Positions 45,801-53,887 of a stretch of DNA of 64,000 nt are shown one piece after another. Position numbers and translations under genes: made by a program. The stretch comes from Lachnospiraceae bacterium. GTDB lineage: Bacteria; Bacillota; Clostridia; Lachnospirales; Lachnospiraceae. The first letter of the stretch is position 1. Every line of letters starts with the position of its first letter. The notes beneath the pieces were generated by a model. The model saw only the letters and a program-made list of their open reading frames with translations. It searched no databases and was not told the DNA's origin. The DNA lies in contig JAAWRC010000013.1 in assembly GCA_022800815.1 (NCBI GenBank), positions 21,855-85,854 of the forward strand, written 5' to 3'.

Positions 45801-46414
45801 ACGTGGAGGAGCGGCTGGAGACCACGGGACTTTCGGCACTTCCCTATCTTTACATAGACGCAGACGGTGATGAGCATTTCCTTTGTCCGGAGGAGGGGGA
45901 GGAGAACCGAAAGCGGGACGTGGAAGGCCTGGGCTTCACCCTCACGGAGACGGGGAGTGGAGAACGGTTCCTTTCCGGGGAGGACGGGAGCGAGCGGCTC
46001 TTTGATGCGGAGGGAGTCCTCCTGCAGAAAAAGGAGGCGGACGGCACGGAGCTCTTTTACAGCTACGGCGACGAGGGGCGTCTCGTTGGCCTGTCGGACG
46101 CGGCCGGCCTCCTGGTAAGCCTAAGCTACGACGAAACGGACGGGCGTCTGCTCTCCCTGACGGACGAGACGACGGGGAAGACCATCAGCTATCAGTATGA
46201 TTTTGCCGGGAATCTGACCGGCGTCCTGCACCCGGACGGAAAGCGGAGCACCTACGACTACGATGAGAGAAGGCTGATTCGGGCGAGGGCGGCGGACGGC
46301 ACGGCGGTGGAATATTTCTATGGAACGGCAGCCGGGTGCGAACGGGTTTCCATGACCAGGACGTGGAAAGGGGGAAGTGCGGAGAGCGAGACGTTTTCCT
46401 ACGGGGAAAGATGA
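42815..46414 (+). CDS. Secreted DNRLRE/RHS-type surface protein, truncated
   Basis: The 1199-residue protein has a signal peptide (RLLAALLTVCLCLAAAPFSA). Two halves each carry a DNRLRE-like beta domain; the clearer is near residues 780-870, with TFLRFSHLPELAYGERITRG and TWDSQPSVAEAVLD. From about residue 960 it enters the RHS core (GGLNHVYGLDRLAEG, ELFYSYGDEGRLVGLSDAAG, ISYQYDFAGNLTGVLHPDG). Only three or four YD units follow before the stop. Complete relatives continue with many more repeats and a toxin tip or wall anchor. The C-terminal part is therefore missing and export of a toxin is unlikely. Confidence 0.8.
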   Translation: MFANKTGNRWKRLLAALLTVCLCLAAAPFSAFAVPNEEEPEGGSQTEDWKELTDRRKLASRTFLSEDGSEVVALYPYPIFYQDGEDGGLVPYDYRMELVSGEEDAKEYRVRDGSMESSVRRFFSGGEFLRLGLDEGERTVAFSLPTGNSVRAKLPEFKVQAGLYEGGTAQGAGAEQSRVAAEHVRNYGLCEDALSGIDVGVEQWPGNVKVSAVFEKVSRAKEGLVLSAAFDGLTMEESPSGSLRLFAAGKEVAVLEAPVIYDGKGAVGKASYMLSPREDGAMQILVKPDDEWMEELSRTSPVTVEMCVTQTGMEEGISTGIQGAEGYFGGVPVAVGNTRETVQTQIALPPLPALSEGKAVEQVSLVLGRATGLEEAQNSLELGVYRKLASGETEKEPMDSAKYEKEDKADVCMFDVTDAYGEGASKDREVVLKSVQTELVTGVYGFDFFAADMLLPMLLVGSEVPEEAEGDREYIIVGEDTERRDPFTRHYLLEDGSTLAAVYEVPVHYRKDGRWAQIDNTLILDEAEGVYRNRASDFSASFAKESDAKDLVELTTGDGSCSWTFLEGEAGKGFSPESGTEAEETSEGGRYLELSGSRDGKSVSAYNAEQMKVQGITGGGTYSDVLEQVDIRYVLDSAQLRESILLGSKEAAETPIRFLVSHPGLEMSLAEDGSAVLKRAGETVYTFAAPYMYDWAGNFSGEVRFRLEKESESETILHIEPDTEWLKESGRTYPVALERAVEPEGRRAVQTAFVREKQPGERTEEAVPLPVGVLSGYGISRTFLRFSHLPELAYGERITRGLLNLYQSRYISKRSTDFAAGAYPVLEDWDETVTWDSQPSVAEAVLDSQQAEALKTAETGTLLALKQLDVTGPVASWYGEENNGLMVASLKEGVKAGAGYTVSNRSTRSDPYPQALYPAGLFYYQREANGEKAQDVREQEASQAGKGYVGAAGGSLMFVHEDLDVAENRLPGGLNHVYGLDRLAEGAVYGNGWGLNVEERLETTGLSALPYLYIDADGDEHFLCPEEGEENRKRDVEGLGFTLTETGSGERFLSGEDGSERLFDAEGVLLQKKEADGTELFYSYGDEGRLVGLSDAAGLLVSLSYDETDGRLLSLTDETTGKTISYQYDFAGNLTGVLHPDGKRSTYDYDERRLIRARAADGTAVEYFYGTAAGCERVSMTRTWKGGSAESETFSYGER

Positions 46415-46459
46415 TTGAAAAACAGTTTTAAGGTTTTGAGAAGTAAAGGAAGGTGTTTT

Positions 46460-48571
46460 ATGAGTCAGGGACGCAGACAGACCATTCTGGTCGTGGACGA
46501 CTCCGAGATGAACCGCTCGATTCTGGCGGATATGCTTGGAGATGAGTATGAGATGATTGAGGCGGAGGACGGGGTGGAAGCCGTGGCGGCCATGCAGAAG
46601 TACGGGCCGCAGCTCTCCCTGGTCCTTCTGGATATCGTGATGCCGAGGCTGGACGGCTTCGGCGTGCTGGAAATGATGAATGAGAAGCGCTGGATCGAGG
46701 AGATTCCGGTCATCATGATTTCTGCGGAGAGCGGGTCCAGCCATGTGGAGCGGGCCTACTCCCTGGGAGTCACGGATTTCATCAGCCGGCCATTTGACGC
46801 ACTGATTGTTCACCGCCGGGTGGTCAACACGGTCCTGCTTTACGCCAAGCAGAAAAAGCTGACGGACATGGTGGCGGAGCAGATGTACGAGAAGGAACAG
46901 CGAAGCAGCCTGATGATCGACATTTTGAGCCATATCGTGGAGTTTCGAAACGGGGAAAGCGGTCTCCACGTGCGGAACATCCATGGACTGACGGAGCTTT
47001 TGCTTCAGCGGCTGGTCCAGAAGACGGATCGGTATAATCTGAGCCCGGAGGACATCTCCCTGATCAGCACGGTGTCGGCACTCCACGATATCGGAAAGAT
47101 CGCCATTGAGGATGCCATTTTGAACAAGCCGGGGCGGCTGACGGATGAAGAGTTCGCAATCATGAAGACGCACACCCTGGAGGGGGCGAAGCTTTTGGAG
47201 AACCTGTCCATCCACCGGGACGAGCCGCTGGTTCGGATGGCCTACGAGATCTGCCGCTGGCACCATGAGCGCTATGACGGACGGGGATATCCGGACGGAT
47301 TAAAGGGGGAGGAGATTCCCATTTCCGCCCAGGTGGTGGCCATGGCCGACGTGTACGACGCACTGACCAGCGAGAGGGTCTACAAAAAGGCCATCCCCCA
47401 TGAGAAGGCGGTGGCCATGATTCTGGACGGACAGTGCGGCGCCTTCAATCCCCTGGTGTTGGAGTGTCTGACGGACATCGCCGACAGCATTCCCAATCAG
47501 ATCGGGAAGAGCGGTTCCGCCAGCGTGGACAAACGAAAGATCTGGAACCTGACGGAGGAGATGCTCCGCCACAAGGAGGCGGGGGCTTCGGAACGGACCC
47601 TGCAGCTCCTTGAGCATGAGCGGATGAAGTACAGATTTTTTGCCTCCATGTCCCAGGAGATTCAGTTTGAATACATCCTGTCCCCGCCCATGCTGACGAT
47701 CTCCGCCTGGGGAGCGGAGAAGCTGGGGCTTGCGGAGACGATCATGGACCCTCTCTTTGACCGGCCCGTGCGAAAGCTGATGGAGCTTTCCGAATGGAGG
47801 GGCCTTGTGGAGGCCTTAAGGCAGGCGACGCCGGCAAAACCGGAGATCAGCTACGACTGCAGGGTGAAACTGGAGGGGGAACCCAGGTGGTACCGGATCG
47901 TGGCCAGGGCCACCTGGTCGGCGGATGAACCGCCCTGCTTCATGGGGGCCCTCGGAAAGGCCATCGACATCCATGACTCCAGGGTGAAGTTGGATACCCT
48001 GGAGCGGCTGGCGTCCCACGATGCGCTCACCGGACTTTTGAATCACGCCACGGCAAAGAAGCGGATCATGGAGCGGCTGGAGGACAGGAGGAGGGAGGGA
48101 AAGTACGCCCTGGTGATCTTCGATCTGGACCACTTCAAGTCGGCCAACGACGAATTCGGCCATAGCTTTGGCGATCAGGTTTTGATCCACGTGGCGAAGA
48201 AGTTGCACCAGAGCATCCGGAGCGGCGACATTGCGGCCAGGGTGGGCGGCGACGAATTCCTGATCTTTCTGGAATACAAGGGAGAGCTGGAAGCGGTGGT
48301 CAGGAGAATTTTTTCCGGCTTTGCGGGAAGTTATGAGAATTTCCCTATCTCCCTGAGCATGGGGGTGGCCCAGGCGGAGGTAATCGGTACGGATTACGAC
48401 GCCCTCTTCCATGCGGCGGATCAGGCCCTCTACTCGGTGAAGCGGTCCGGCAGGGGACGGTATTGCTTTTACGACAGCTCGATGAATCAGATGTTTTCTG
48501 TGATCTCACAGATCGACGGCAGTACGGCGGAGGAAGAAAACGGGGAGCCGCCGGAGAAAGAGACAAAATAG
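46460..48571 (+). CDS. Response regulator with HD-GYP and GGDEF domains (c-di-GMP turnover)
   Basis: The 703-residue protein has a receiver domain (LVVDDSEMNRSIL, Asp in LVLLDIVMPRLDG). Next is an HD-GYP phosphodiesterase (ALHDIGKIAIEDAILNKPG, HHERYDGRGYPDGLKGEEIP), then a PAS-like linker, then a diguanylate cyclase with ARVGGDEFLIF. An inhibitory-site RSGD lies five residues before GGDEF. Both catalytic motifs look intact, so it may both make and break c-di-GMP under control of phosphorylation. AAGGAAGGTG precedes the ATG at 46460. An Hpt protein gene follows 13 bp on. Confidence 0.92.
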   Translation: MSQGRRQTILVVDDSEMNRSILADMLGDEYEMIEAEDGVEAVAAMQKYGPQLSLVLLDIVMPRLDGFGVLEMMNEKRWIEEIPVIMISAESGSSHVERAYSLGVTDFISRPFDALIVHRRVVNTVLLYAKQKKLTDMVAEQMYEKEQRSSLMIDILSHIVEFRNGESGLHVRNIHGLTELLLQRLVQKTDRYNLSPEDISLISTVSALHDIGKIAIEDAILNKPGRLTDEEFAIMKTHTLEGAKLLENLSIHRDEPLVRMAYEICRWHHERYDGRGYPDGLKGEEIPISAQVVAMADVYDALTSERVYKKAIPHEKAVAMILDGQCGAFNPLVLECLTDIADSIPNQIGKSGSASVDKRKIWNLTEEMLRHKEAGASERTLQLLEHERMKYRFFASMSQEIQFEYILSPPMLTISAWGAEKLGLAETIMDPLFDRPVRKLMELSEWRGLVEALRQATPAKPEISYDCRVKLEGEPRWYRIVARATWSADEPPCFMGALGKAIDIHDSRVKLDTLERLASHDALTGLLNHATAKKRIMERLEDRRREGKYALVIFDLDHFKSANDEFGHSFGDQVLIHVAKKLHQSIRSGDIAARVGGDEFLIFLEYKGELEAVVRRIFSGFAGSYENFPISLSMGVAQAEVIGTDYDALFHAADQALYSVKRSGRGRYCFYDSSMNQMFSVISQIDGSTAEEENGEPPEKETK

Positions 48572-48584
48572 GAGGGAACAGGCA

Positions 48585-48944
48585 ATGACGTTAAAAGAAT
48601 GCTACGAGGCCATAGGAGGCAATTACGAGGAGGTGATCGGCCGTCTGCGCAGCGAGCGGCTGGTCCAGAAATTTACGCTGAAATTCCTGGATGACAAGAG
48701 CCTGGAGCTCTTGGAAAAATCTCTAAAGGAAGAAAATTACGAGGAGGCCTTCCGGGCCGCCCACACCATCAAGGGAATCTGCCAAAACCTGAGCTTCGAT
48801 AAACTGCTCGCTTCCGACAGTGCCCTGACGGAGGCGCTCCGGGACGGAAAGAGCCCGGAGACGGACGGCCTTGCCAAACAGGTGTTTGCTGACTATGAGG
48901 AGACGGTTTCCGTCATCCGGGCTTTTCAGGCCTCCCTGGGATAA
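48585..48944 (+). CDS. Histidine phosphotransfer (Hpt) domain protein
   Basis: The 119-residue helical protein has the Hpt motif AFRAAHTIKGICQNLSF, with the phospho-His near residue 59. It probably passes phosphate to or from the receiver of the upstream regulator, with which it is co-transcribed. No hybrid kinase is nearby, so the phosphate source is unknown. Confidence 0.88.
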   Translation: MTLKECYEAIGGNYEEVIGRLRSERLVQKFTLKFLDDKSLELLEKSLKEENYEEAFRAAHTIKGICQNLSFDKLLASDSALTEALRDGKSPETDGLAKQVFADYEETVSVIRAFQASLG

Positions 48945-48985
48945 AATCCAATACAGCGCCGCCTGGGCCGGACGGTCCTGCCCGG

Positions 48986-49651
48986 TCAGGATGCCGTCTG
49001 CCGCTTCACCAGCCCGACGGCGTCTCCGACGGCCGGGACGGCGAGCAGAATCACCGTGAGAAGGAACTCCGGAAGGATGTAGGTGAGGTTGTATCCGAGG
49101 GTGTAGAGCAGGGGATTCATTCCCTCCGGCGCATATTCGGCGAAGAATATGTATCCGGAGATCACATGGAAGAGATAACGGCCGATGACGCCGACGGCAT
49201 ATCCCGTCATCAGGCCGTGTTTTCGGTTGTGAAAAAAACCGCTCAGTCCCAGGGCGCCGAAGGCCAGCGGATAGTCCAGGAGCACCTGGAGAGGCGCATA
49301 GATGTAGGGCCCGGTGATGAGCTGCAGGACGCCGTAGGCGACTCCGGCCGTAAGACCGGTTTTGGGACCGTAAAAGTATCCGGTCAGTGAGACGAACAGC
49401 ATGCTGAACAGGGTGACGGAGCCGCCGAAGGGCAGGTTTACGAACTTAATGAAAGAAGTGACCGTGGACAGGGCAATGGCCATGGCGCAGAACATCAGCT
49501 CCTTTGTCCCTATCTTTCTTTCGCCTCGTCTTCTGCCAAAGAAAAAGATGCAGGCCAGCAGGGCCAGGAGAAGGACGGCCAGGCAGACGTAACCCAGGGG
49601 CTGTAACAGGTATTCCGAATTGGTGGCGTCGTGGATTAGAAATGCAGACAT
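48986..49651 (-). CDS. thiT: Thiamine-binding ECF transporter component ThiT
   Basis: The 221-residue membrane protein has about six helices and ThiT signatures: FVNLPFGGSVTLFSMLFVSL, GPKTGLTAGVAYGVLQLI and LQVLLDYPLAFGALGLSGFF. ThiT captures thiamine and uses a shared ECF ATPase/EcfT module encoded elsewhere. A TPP riboswitch stands upstream, which confirms the substrate. AGGAGG, part of a hairpin, lies seven bases before the ATG. Confidence 0.95.
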   Translation of the reverse strand: MSAFLIHDATNSEYLLQPLGYVCLAVLLLALLACIFFFGRRRGERKIGTKELMFCAMAIALSTVTSFIKFVNLPFGGSVTLFSMLFVSLTGYFYGPKTGLTAGVAYGVLQLITGPYIYAPLQVLLDYPLAFGALGLSGFFHNRKHGLMTGYAVGVIGRYLFHVISGYIFFAEYAPEGMNPLLYTLGYNLTYILPEFLLTVILLAVPAVGDAVGLVKRQTAS

Positions 49652-49676
49652 AAAAAAACCTCCTTTACACAGGAGG
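49652..49676 (-). terminator. Riboswitch expression platform: hairpin over the thiT ribosome site
   Basis: CCTCCT (49671-49676 read on the minus strand) pairs with AGGAGG (49659-49664), followed by seven T. The same AGGAGG is the thiT ribosome site. When formed, the hairpin could both end transcription and hide the ribosome site. Confidence 0.75.
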
Positions 49677-49730
49677 GGGCGCCAAAATGCCTTTCGTCCA
49701 TTCGATAATAAACATCAGCATCAGACAGAA

Positions 49731-49832
49731 AGCTTCCTTACGCCGGCATTGTCCGGTTCAAGTAATGAGGGTCAGGCGCGTCTGCAAAAATGCAGACGTG
49801 CCATTCTCAGCGGTGCGCACCCCTAGCGTGTG
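49731..49832 (-). ncRNA. TPP riboswitch (THI element)
   Basis: On the minus strand the conserved blocks appear in order: CTAGGGGTGC, GCTGAGAATGGCA, a variable stem (GTCTGC with GCAGAC), ACCCTCATTA, TTGAACCGGACAATGCCGGC and GTAAGGAAGC. These match the TPP aptamer, with CTGAGA contacting the pyrimidine end of the ligand. It precedes thiT and should switch it off when thiamine is plentiful. Confidence 0.95.
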
Positions 49833-49871
49833 ATTTCTTTTTCCCAAGTATACTATCGGATGCGGGCGATG

Positions 49872-50687
49872 TCAAGAGGATGCGGTCAGATGGTCCAGGG
49901 AATCAAACCGGTATCCCATTTCCTCCCACTTGGTCAGCAGCTCATCCAGGATTTCCCCGTTGGTCTTCGAGGTGCTGTGGAGGAGGACGATGGCGCCGGG
50001 ATGAATGCGGCCCAGGAGCTTTTCAAAGGCCTCCTCCTTCGAGGGCTGGTCATTCTCGTACCAGTCCACGTAGGCCAGACTCCAGAAGAAGGTGGAATAC
50101 CCCATGTCCTTCGCCATCTGCAGGTTGGCCTCGCTGTACTTGCCCTGGGGCGGACGGTAGAATTTCGTCATGGGCTGTCCCGTGGCCTGTTCGAAGAGGG
50201 CTTCCAGGTCGGAAAGCTCCTTTTCAAAGGCGTCCTTTTCGGAGATTTTGGCCATGTCCGGGTGGTGGAAGGTGTGGTTTCCGACGATGTGCCCTTCTTC
50301 AACCATGCGCTTTACCAGGTCCGGACTGGTCTCTATGTAATTGCCCACCAGAAAGAAGGTGGCGGGTGCCTGATGCTTTTTCAGGGCGTCCAGGATGGCG
50401 GCGGTATTTCCGTTCTCATATCCGGCGTCAAAGGTCAGATAGACGACTTTTTCCTCGGTGTTTTTCACATAGTAGGCATTGTACTTTTTCAGCTCATCGG
50501 CGTCGGCATTGCCGACTGGGGCCTTCCCCTTCTCCTGGAAGCTCAGGCCCCAGTCGGAGGCTTCCGCAAGGATGGCATCCGACTGGGTCGGCCGGGTCAT
50601 GTGGGCGAGGGAGTAGCCGGCCAGATAGGCGAGGACCAGAAGAAAAACCCGAAGCACGTATTTTTTTCGGAGTAACGGATGGTTCAT
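49872..50687 (-). CDS. pdaA: PdaA-type polysaccharide deacetylase
   Basis: The 271-residue protein has an N-terminal membrane helix (VLRVFLLVLAYLAGYSLA) and a NodB-type domain. VYLTFDAGYENGNTAAILDA carries the catalytic Asp pair, GNHTFHHPDM the metal His pair, and FYRPPQGKYSE and IVLLHSTSKTNGEIL the later motifs. The TFDAGYENG form is that of PdaA, which deacetylates muramic acid for spore cortex muramic-lactam. An ATG at 50687 with GGAGA upstream is preferred to 50699. Confidence 0.9.
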   Translation of the reverse strand: MNHPLLRKKYVLRVFLLVLAYLAGYSLAHMTRPTQSDAILAEASDWGLSFQEKGKAPVGNADADELKKYNAYYVKNTEEKVVYLTFDAGYENGNTAAILDALKKHQAPATFFLVGNYIETSPDLVKRMVEEGHIVGNHTFHHPDMAKISEKDAFEKELSDLEALFEQATGQPMTKFYRPPQGKYSEANLQMAKDMGYSTFFWSLAYVDWYENDQPSKEEAFEKLLGRIHPGAIVLLHSTSKTNGEILDELLTKWEEMGYRFDSLDHLTASS

Positions 50688-50834
50688 GGAATTCTCCATA
50701 TGGAAAGTTTGTATCTATCCTATGAGGCGGAGAGAAAAATCAGAACAGGCAGCCGAAGGGAAGGCGGCTGGTTTCAGGCTTTCTTCAAGGCAAAAACGTC
50801 TGCCCTGAAAATTCTAAAATGATGAAAAAAGCAC

Positions 50835-50863
50835 TTGCAAAAAAATGGGACATATGGTATTAT
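50835..50863 (+). promoter_or_regulatory. Promoter of the tRNA cluster
   Basis: TTGCAA (50835-50840) and TATTAT (50858-50863) are 17 bp apart, about 50 bp before tRNA-Glu. Confidence 0.65.
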
Positions 50864-50915
50864 TGGTTCGTTGAGTACATACGAATGAGGCACACGGAGT
50901 TCCGGAGTGATATGA

Positions 50916-50987
50916 GGCTCCATGGTCAAGCGGTTAAGACACCGCCCTTTCACGGCGGTAACAGGGGTTCAAATCCCCTTGGAGTCA
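50916..50987 (+). tRNA. tRNA-Glu (TTC)
   Basis: Complete cloverleaf: seven-bp acceptor stem (GGCTCCA with TGGAGTC), anticodon loop CTTTCAC in the stem CCGCC/GGCGG, and T arm GGGGTTCAAATCCCC. No CCA is encoded. Confidence 0.95.
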
Positions 50988-51001
50988 TTGCAGATGATTA
51001 T

Positions 51002-51074
51002 GCCGATGTGGCTCAATTGGCAGAGCAGCTGATTTGTAATCAGCAGGTTATCGGTTCGAGTCCGATCATCGGCT
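51002..51074 (+). tRNA. tRNA-Thr (TGT)
   Basis: Acceptor stem GCCGATG with CATCGGC, anticodon stem CTGAT/ATCAG with loop TTGTA, and T arm ATCGGTTCGAGTCCGAT. CCA is not encoded. Confidence 0.95.
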
Positions 51075-51096
51075 TTGCTGTTTGTTCATGATAGAT

Positions 51097-51170
51097 GGAC
51101 CTTTAGCTCAGTTGGTTAGAGCAACCGGCTCATAACCGGTCGGTCCTGGGTTCGAGTCCCCGAAGGTCCA
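51097..51170 (+). tRNA. tRNA-Met (CAT), elongator type
   Basis: Acceptor stem GGACCTT with AAGGTCC and anticodon loop CTCATAA. The first acceptor pair is G-C, unlike the mismatch of initiator tRNA. A tRNA-Ile with modified CAT cannot be ruled out by eye. Confidence 0.9.
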
Positions 51171-51225
51171 CGCAGTACCAACAAGGAGGCCGACAGCGTC
51201 CGTATTCGTTTTAAAATTTCATTAT

Positions 51226-51299
51226 GGCCCGGTGGCTCAGCTGGTTAGAGCGCCGCCCTGTCACGGCGGAGGTCGTGGGTTCGAACCCCATCCGGGTCG
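51226..51299 (+). tRNA. tRNA-Asp (GTC)
   Basis: Acceptor stem GGCCCGG with CCGGGTC, anticodon loop CTGTCAC in stem CCGCC/GGCGG, and T arm GGGTTCGAACCCC. Confidence 0.95.
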
Positions 51300-51335
51300 T
51301 TTTGCAGGCACTGCCTGTGTATTTTCAAACATTGC

Positions 51336-51420
51336 GCCGGCGTGGCGGAACTGGCAGACGCACAGGACTTAAAATCCTGCGGCCCTTAAAGCCGTACCGG
51401 TTCGATTCCGGTCGCCGGCA
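51336..51420 (+). tRNA. tRNA-Leu (TAA)
   Basis: A class II tRNA of 85 bases with a long variable arm. Acceptor stem GCCGGCG with CGCCGGC and anticodon loop CTTAAAA in stem CAGGA/TCCTG. Confidence 0.95.
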
Positions 51421-51451
51421 CGTCTGTTGAAAATTATGTGGAAAATTGTGC

Positions 51452-51480
51452 TTGCAAATTTAGGAAAAACCTGGTATAAT
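51452..51480 (+). promoter_or_regulatory. Separate promoter for tRNA-Arg
   Basis: TTGCAA (51452-51457) and TATAAT (51475-51480), 17 bp apart, 16 bp before tRNA-Arg. Confidence 0.75.
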
Positions 51481-51496
51481 CATTTCTTGGTAATAT

Positions 51497-51570
51497 GCGG
51501 CAGTAGCTCAGCTGGATAGAGCACTTGGCTACGGACCAAGGTGTCGGGGGTTCGAATCCTCTCTGCCGCG
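51497..51570 (+). tRNA. tRNA-Arg (ACG)
   Basis: Acceptor stem GCGGCAG with CTGCCGC, and anticodon loop CTACGGA in stem CTTGG/CCAAG. The A34 is normally edited to inosine by TadA. Confidence 0.95.
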
Positions 51571-51572
51571 TG

Positions 51573-51602
51573 AAAAATCCTGCATGGCAGGATTTTTTTT
51601 TC
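51573..51602 (+). terminator. Terminator after the tRNA cluster
   Basis: AAATCCTGC, a short ATG loop, GCAGGATTT and a long T-run. It may also serve the converging response regulator gene. Confidence 0.85.
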
Positions 51603-51616
51603 GTTGCGGGAGGCCC

Positions 51617-52213
51617 TCAGTAATACCGGAACAGGTGGAGGAGCTCCTCCTGGCTTCTGAGTCCCAGCTTTTTCAGGATGCTGCTTCTCTGGTTGGCGAT
51701 GGTCTTGCTGGAGGAGCGGAGGGTGATTGCCGCCCCCAGCATCAGGTCCAGGACGGTCTGCTCTGCGGCCGAGAGGTCCGACAAAATCAGGGAGCGGATC
51801 AGGGCCAGCTGGGGAGTGGGGCCGGAGGCCATCCGCCTCAGAGAGTCGGGCAGGAGCTCGAACTGGCTCTTGAAGAGGTATCCGGAGGCGAAGGTCTGCT
51901 TGCAGGCGTCCACGACGATGGAGGCGTCCTCATAGCCGCTTAAGACCACCAGCCTGGCATCCGTCTCCAGGCGGACCCGCCGTCCGGCCAGGATTCCGTC
52001 CGAGGGGGAGGAGGACAGGTTCAGGTCCATCAGGACCAAATCCGGCTTTAAGTCCGGGAGCTTTTGAAAGGCCTCCTCTTCGTTGGTCGCATGTCCGACC
52101 ACGGTCATGTCTTTTTCCCGGTTCAGGGTGGTATGGATCAAGAACGCAAAGTCGGAGTCATCCTCCACCGTGAAAATCCGCAGTTTCCCTGTTTTTCGAT
52201 AATCAAATCCCAT
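51617..52213 (-). CDS. Response regulator with LuxR-type DNA-binding domain
   Basis: The 198-residue protein has a receiver domain (IFTVEDDSDFAFLIHTTL, Asp in LVLMDLNLSS, Thr/Ser in VVLSGYEDAS) and a C-terminal helix-turn-helix (DLSAAEQTVLDLMLGAAITL, SSKTIANQRSSILKKLGLRS). It lies 21 bp downstream of a histidine kinase gene and forms a two-component pair with it. The usual Lys of the receiver appears as GYLFKSQF. Targets are unknown. Confidence 0.88.
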   Translation of the reverse strand: MGFDYRKTGKLRIFTVEDDSDFAFLIHTTLNREKDMTVVGHATNEEEAFQKLPDLKPDLVLMDLNLSSSPSDGILAGRRVRLETDARLVVLSGYEDASIVVDACKQTFASGYLFKSQFELLPDSLRRMASGPTPQLALIRSLILSDLSAAEQTVLDLMLGAAITLRSSSKTIANQRSSILKKLGLRSQEELLHLFRYY

Positions 52214-52234
52214 CGTACCTCAATGCTCCTGTCG

Positions 52235-53701
52235 TTATGAAATATCGGCGGCCTTTTGTCCCTTGCCTCCGGAACCCTTCTCCACGTATTTCCAGGGGAA
52301 GTTGAGGGAGAAGACGCTCCCGGCGTCGGGGGTGGAGTCCACGGTGATGCGTCCGCCGTGCTTTTTTACAACCCGCTGGCAGAAATAAAGCCCCAGCCCC
52401 ATGTGGCCGTCGGAGGAGGACTTGGTGGTAAAGTAGGGGGCGAAAAGCCTGGGGAGCAGGTCGGGGGGAATTCCCTTTCCCGTGTCGGTGAAGGAGATGT
52501 TCAACTGACTCTGTCCCGGGGAGGGGAGGGCTTTTATGGAGAGCCTCCCGGAGCCGTTCATGGCGTCGACCGCATTGTTTATCAGGTTGTTGAACACCTC
52601 CAGCATGGCGGCCCGGTCACAGTGGAGAAACAGGTCCTGGCCGCAGAGAATCTCCAGGGAGATTTCCGGATGGAGTCTGGAAAATCCGTCGGCGCAGGAG
52701 GCGAAAAGCTTCCGCAGGGAGCAGCGCTCCCTCTTTAAGTGAATCTCCTGGGAATAGTACTGCATTTTCTCGACGCAGTTTTTCAGGTGCTCCGTGGAAC
52801 GGAGGATGATGTGGGCATATTCGTCATTTTCCGTCTGGGAATGGGAGGACGTCAGGTTTTTGGCGCACCAGTCGATCTTGGCCAGCTCGTTCTTGCACAG
52901 GTGCCGGATGCATCTGGCGCTCTGGCTCATCATCTGCCCGTCCTTGTCCCACTCGAACACCTCGTGGCGGAACCTGGTACCCATGATGCCGCCACGAAAG
53001 GCGCGGCAGAGAAAATAGACAAGCAGGAACAGAAGAATCAGGAAGTTTCCCTGCCAGGCCTTGAAGAAATGGCGCAGGTTTAGGGAATGGACCAGCAGGG
53101 CGCTCAGAATCCAGTACCAGATGGGGAGCAGCACCAGAACGGCCACCGTCTTTTTCTGGTGGTAATAGGGCTCCAGCCGTTCCCGGTAGAGGGTGCAAAG
53201 GAGCTGCCAGGTCAGAACCAGCGCATAGGCCAGGTTATAGGCGGTGATTATGGGAAAGAAGGTGCGGACGTGGAGCTGGAAATACCTGGTTTCCGGGTAA
53301 GGGTATAAAAATCCCATGAGGATGCCGGGTATAAAAACGCAGGGCTTTAGCCAGGAGAACAGCCGCGGGCAATGCTCGTCCACACGCCCGAAGTACATGC
53401 CGAAGACCAGGGCCGAGGGCATGGAAAAATAATAAAAGATTGCCGTGAGCAAGGAGTAAAAGGCGAAGGCGGAGGATTCCGTAAACAGGGAGGGGAAGGC
53501 CCGAAGCAGCTCGGGGCCCAGGGTGAAATAGAGGTATTCCTTCAGAACGCCGAGGCTGAAAATCATACCGCTGATGAAGCACCAGCGATTCAGCATGTTC
53601 TGAGGATTCCCGAGACGGATGATGAAGAACAGCATCCAGATCACCAGGGTAAAAAGAAGCAGAAACTCACCGGGGAGACCGCCCTGCGGTTCAATTGGCA
53701 T
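52235..53701 (-). CDS. Seven-helix membrane sensor histidine kinase
   Basis: The 488-residue protein starts with about seven hydrophobic helices (residues 12-240) and little extracellular sequence, so the signal may be sensed in the membrane. The kinase part has a degenerate H box around CIRHLCKNELAKIDW, the N box VFNNLINNAVDAMNGSG, and G boxes DTGKGIP and HMGLGLYFCQRVVKKHGG. AAGGAGG upstream supports the ATG at 53701; the frame is open to 53755. Confidence 0.88.
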   Translation of the reverse strand: MPIEPQGGLPGEFLLLFTLVIWMLFFIIRLGNPQNMLNRWCFISGMIFSLGVLKEYLYFTLGPELLRAFPSLFTESSAFAFYSLLTAIFYYFSMPSALVFGMYFGRVDEHCPRLFSWLKPCVFIPGILMGFLYPYPETRYFQLHVRTFFPIITAYNLAYALVLTWQLLCTLYRERLEPYYHQKKTVAVLVLLPIWYWILSALLVHSLNLRHFFKAWQGNFLILLFLLVYFLCRAFRGGIMGTRFRHEVFEWDKDGQMMSQSARCIRHLCKNELAKIDWCAKNLTSSHSQTENDEYAHIILRSTEHLKNCVEKMQYYSQEIHLKRERCSLRKLFASCADGFSRLHPEISLEILCGQDLFLHCDRAAMLEVFNNLINNAVDAMNGSGRLSIKALPSPGQSQLNISFTDTGKGIPPDLLPRLFAPYFTTKSSSDGHMGLGLYFCQRVVKKHGGRITVDSTPDAGSVFSLNFPWKYVEKGSGGKGQKAADIS

Positions 53702-53887
53702 GACAAAAAAACCTCCTTGCGTGGTGAGATAAGATATAATTAAGGGGTCGAACATTTAAGAACAAGTTTACCATATTTGAGGACCGGAAACAAGACAATT
53801 TATGTTTTCACCTCCTAAATTTTTTGGGAATTTTGCGGAAATAAGGGGGAACGGGATGGCCAGTTTCCCCTTTACAGCGTTCTTTTG

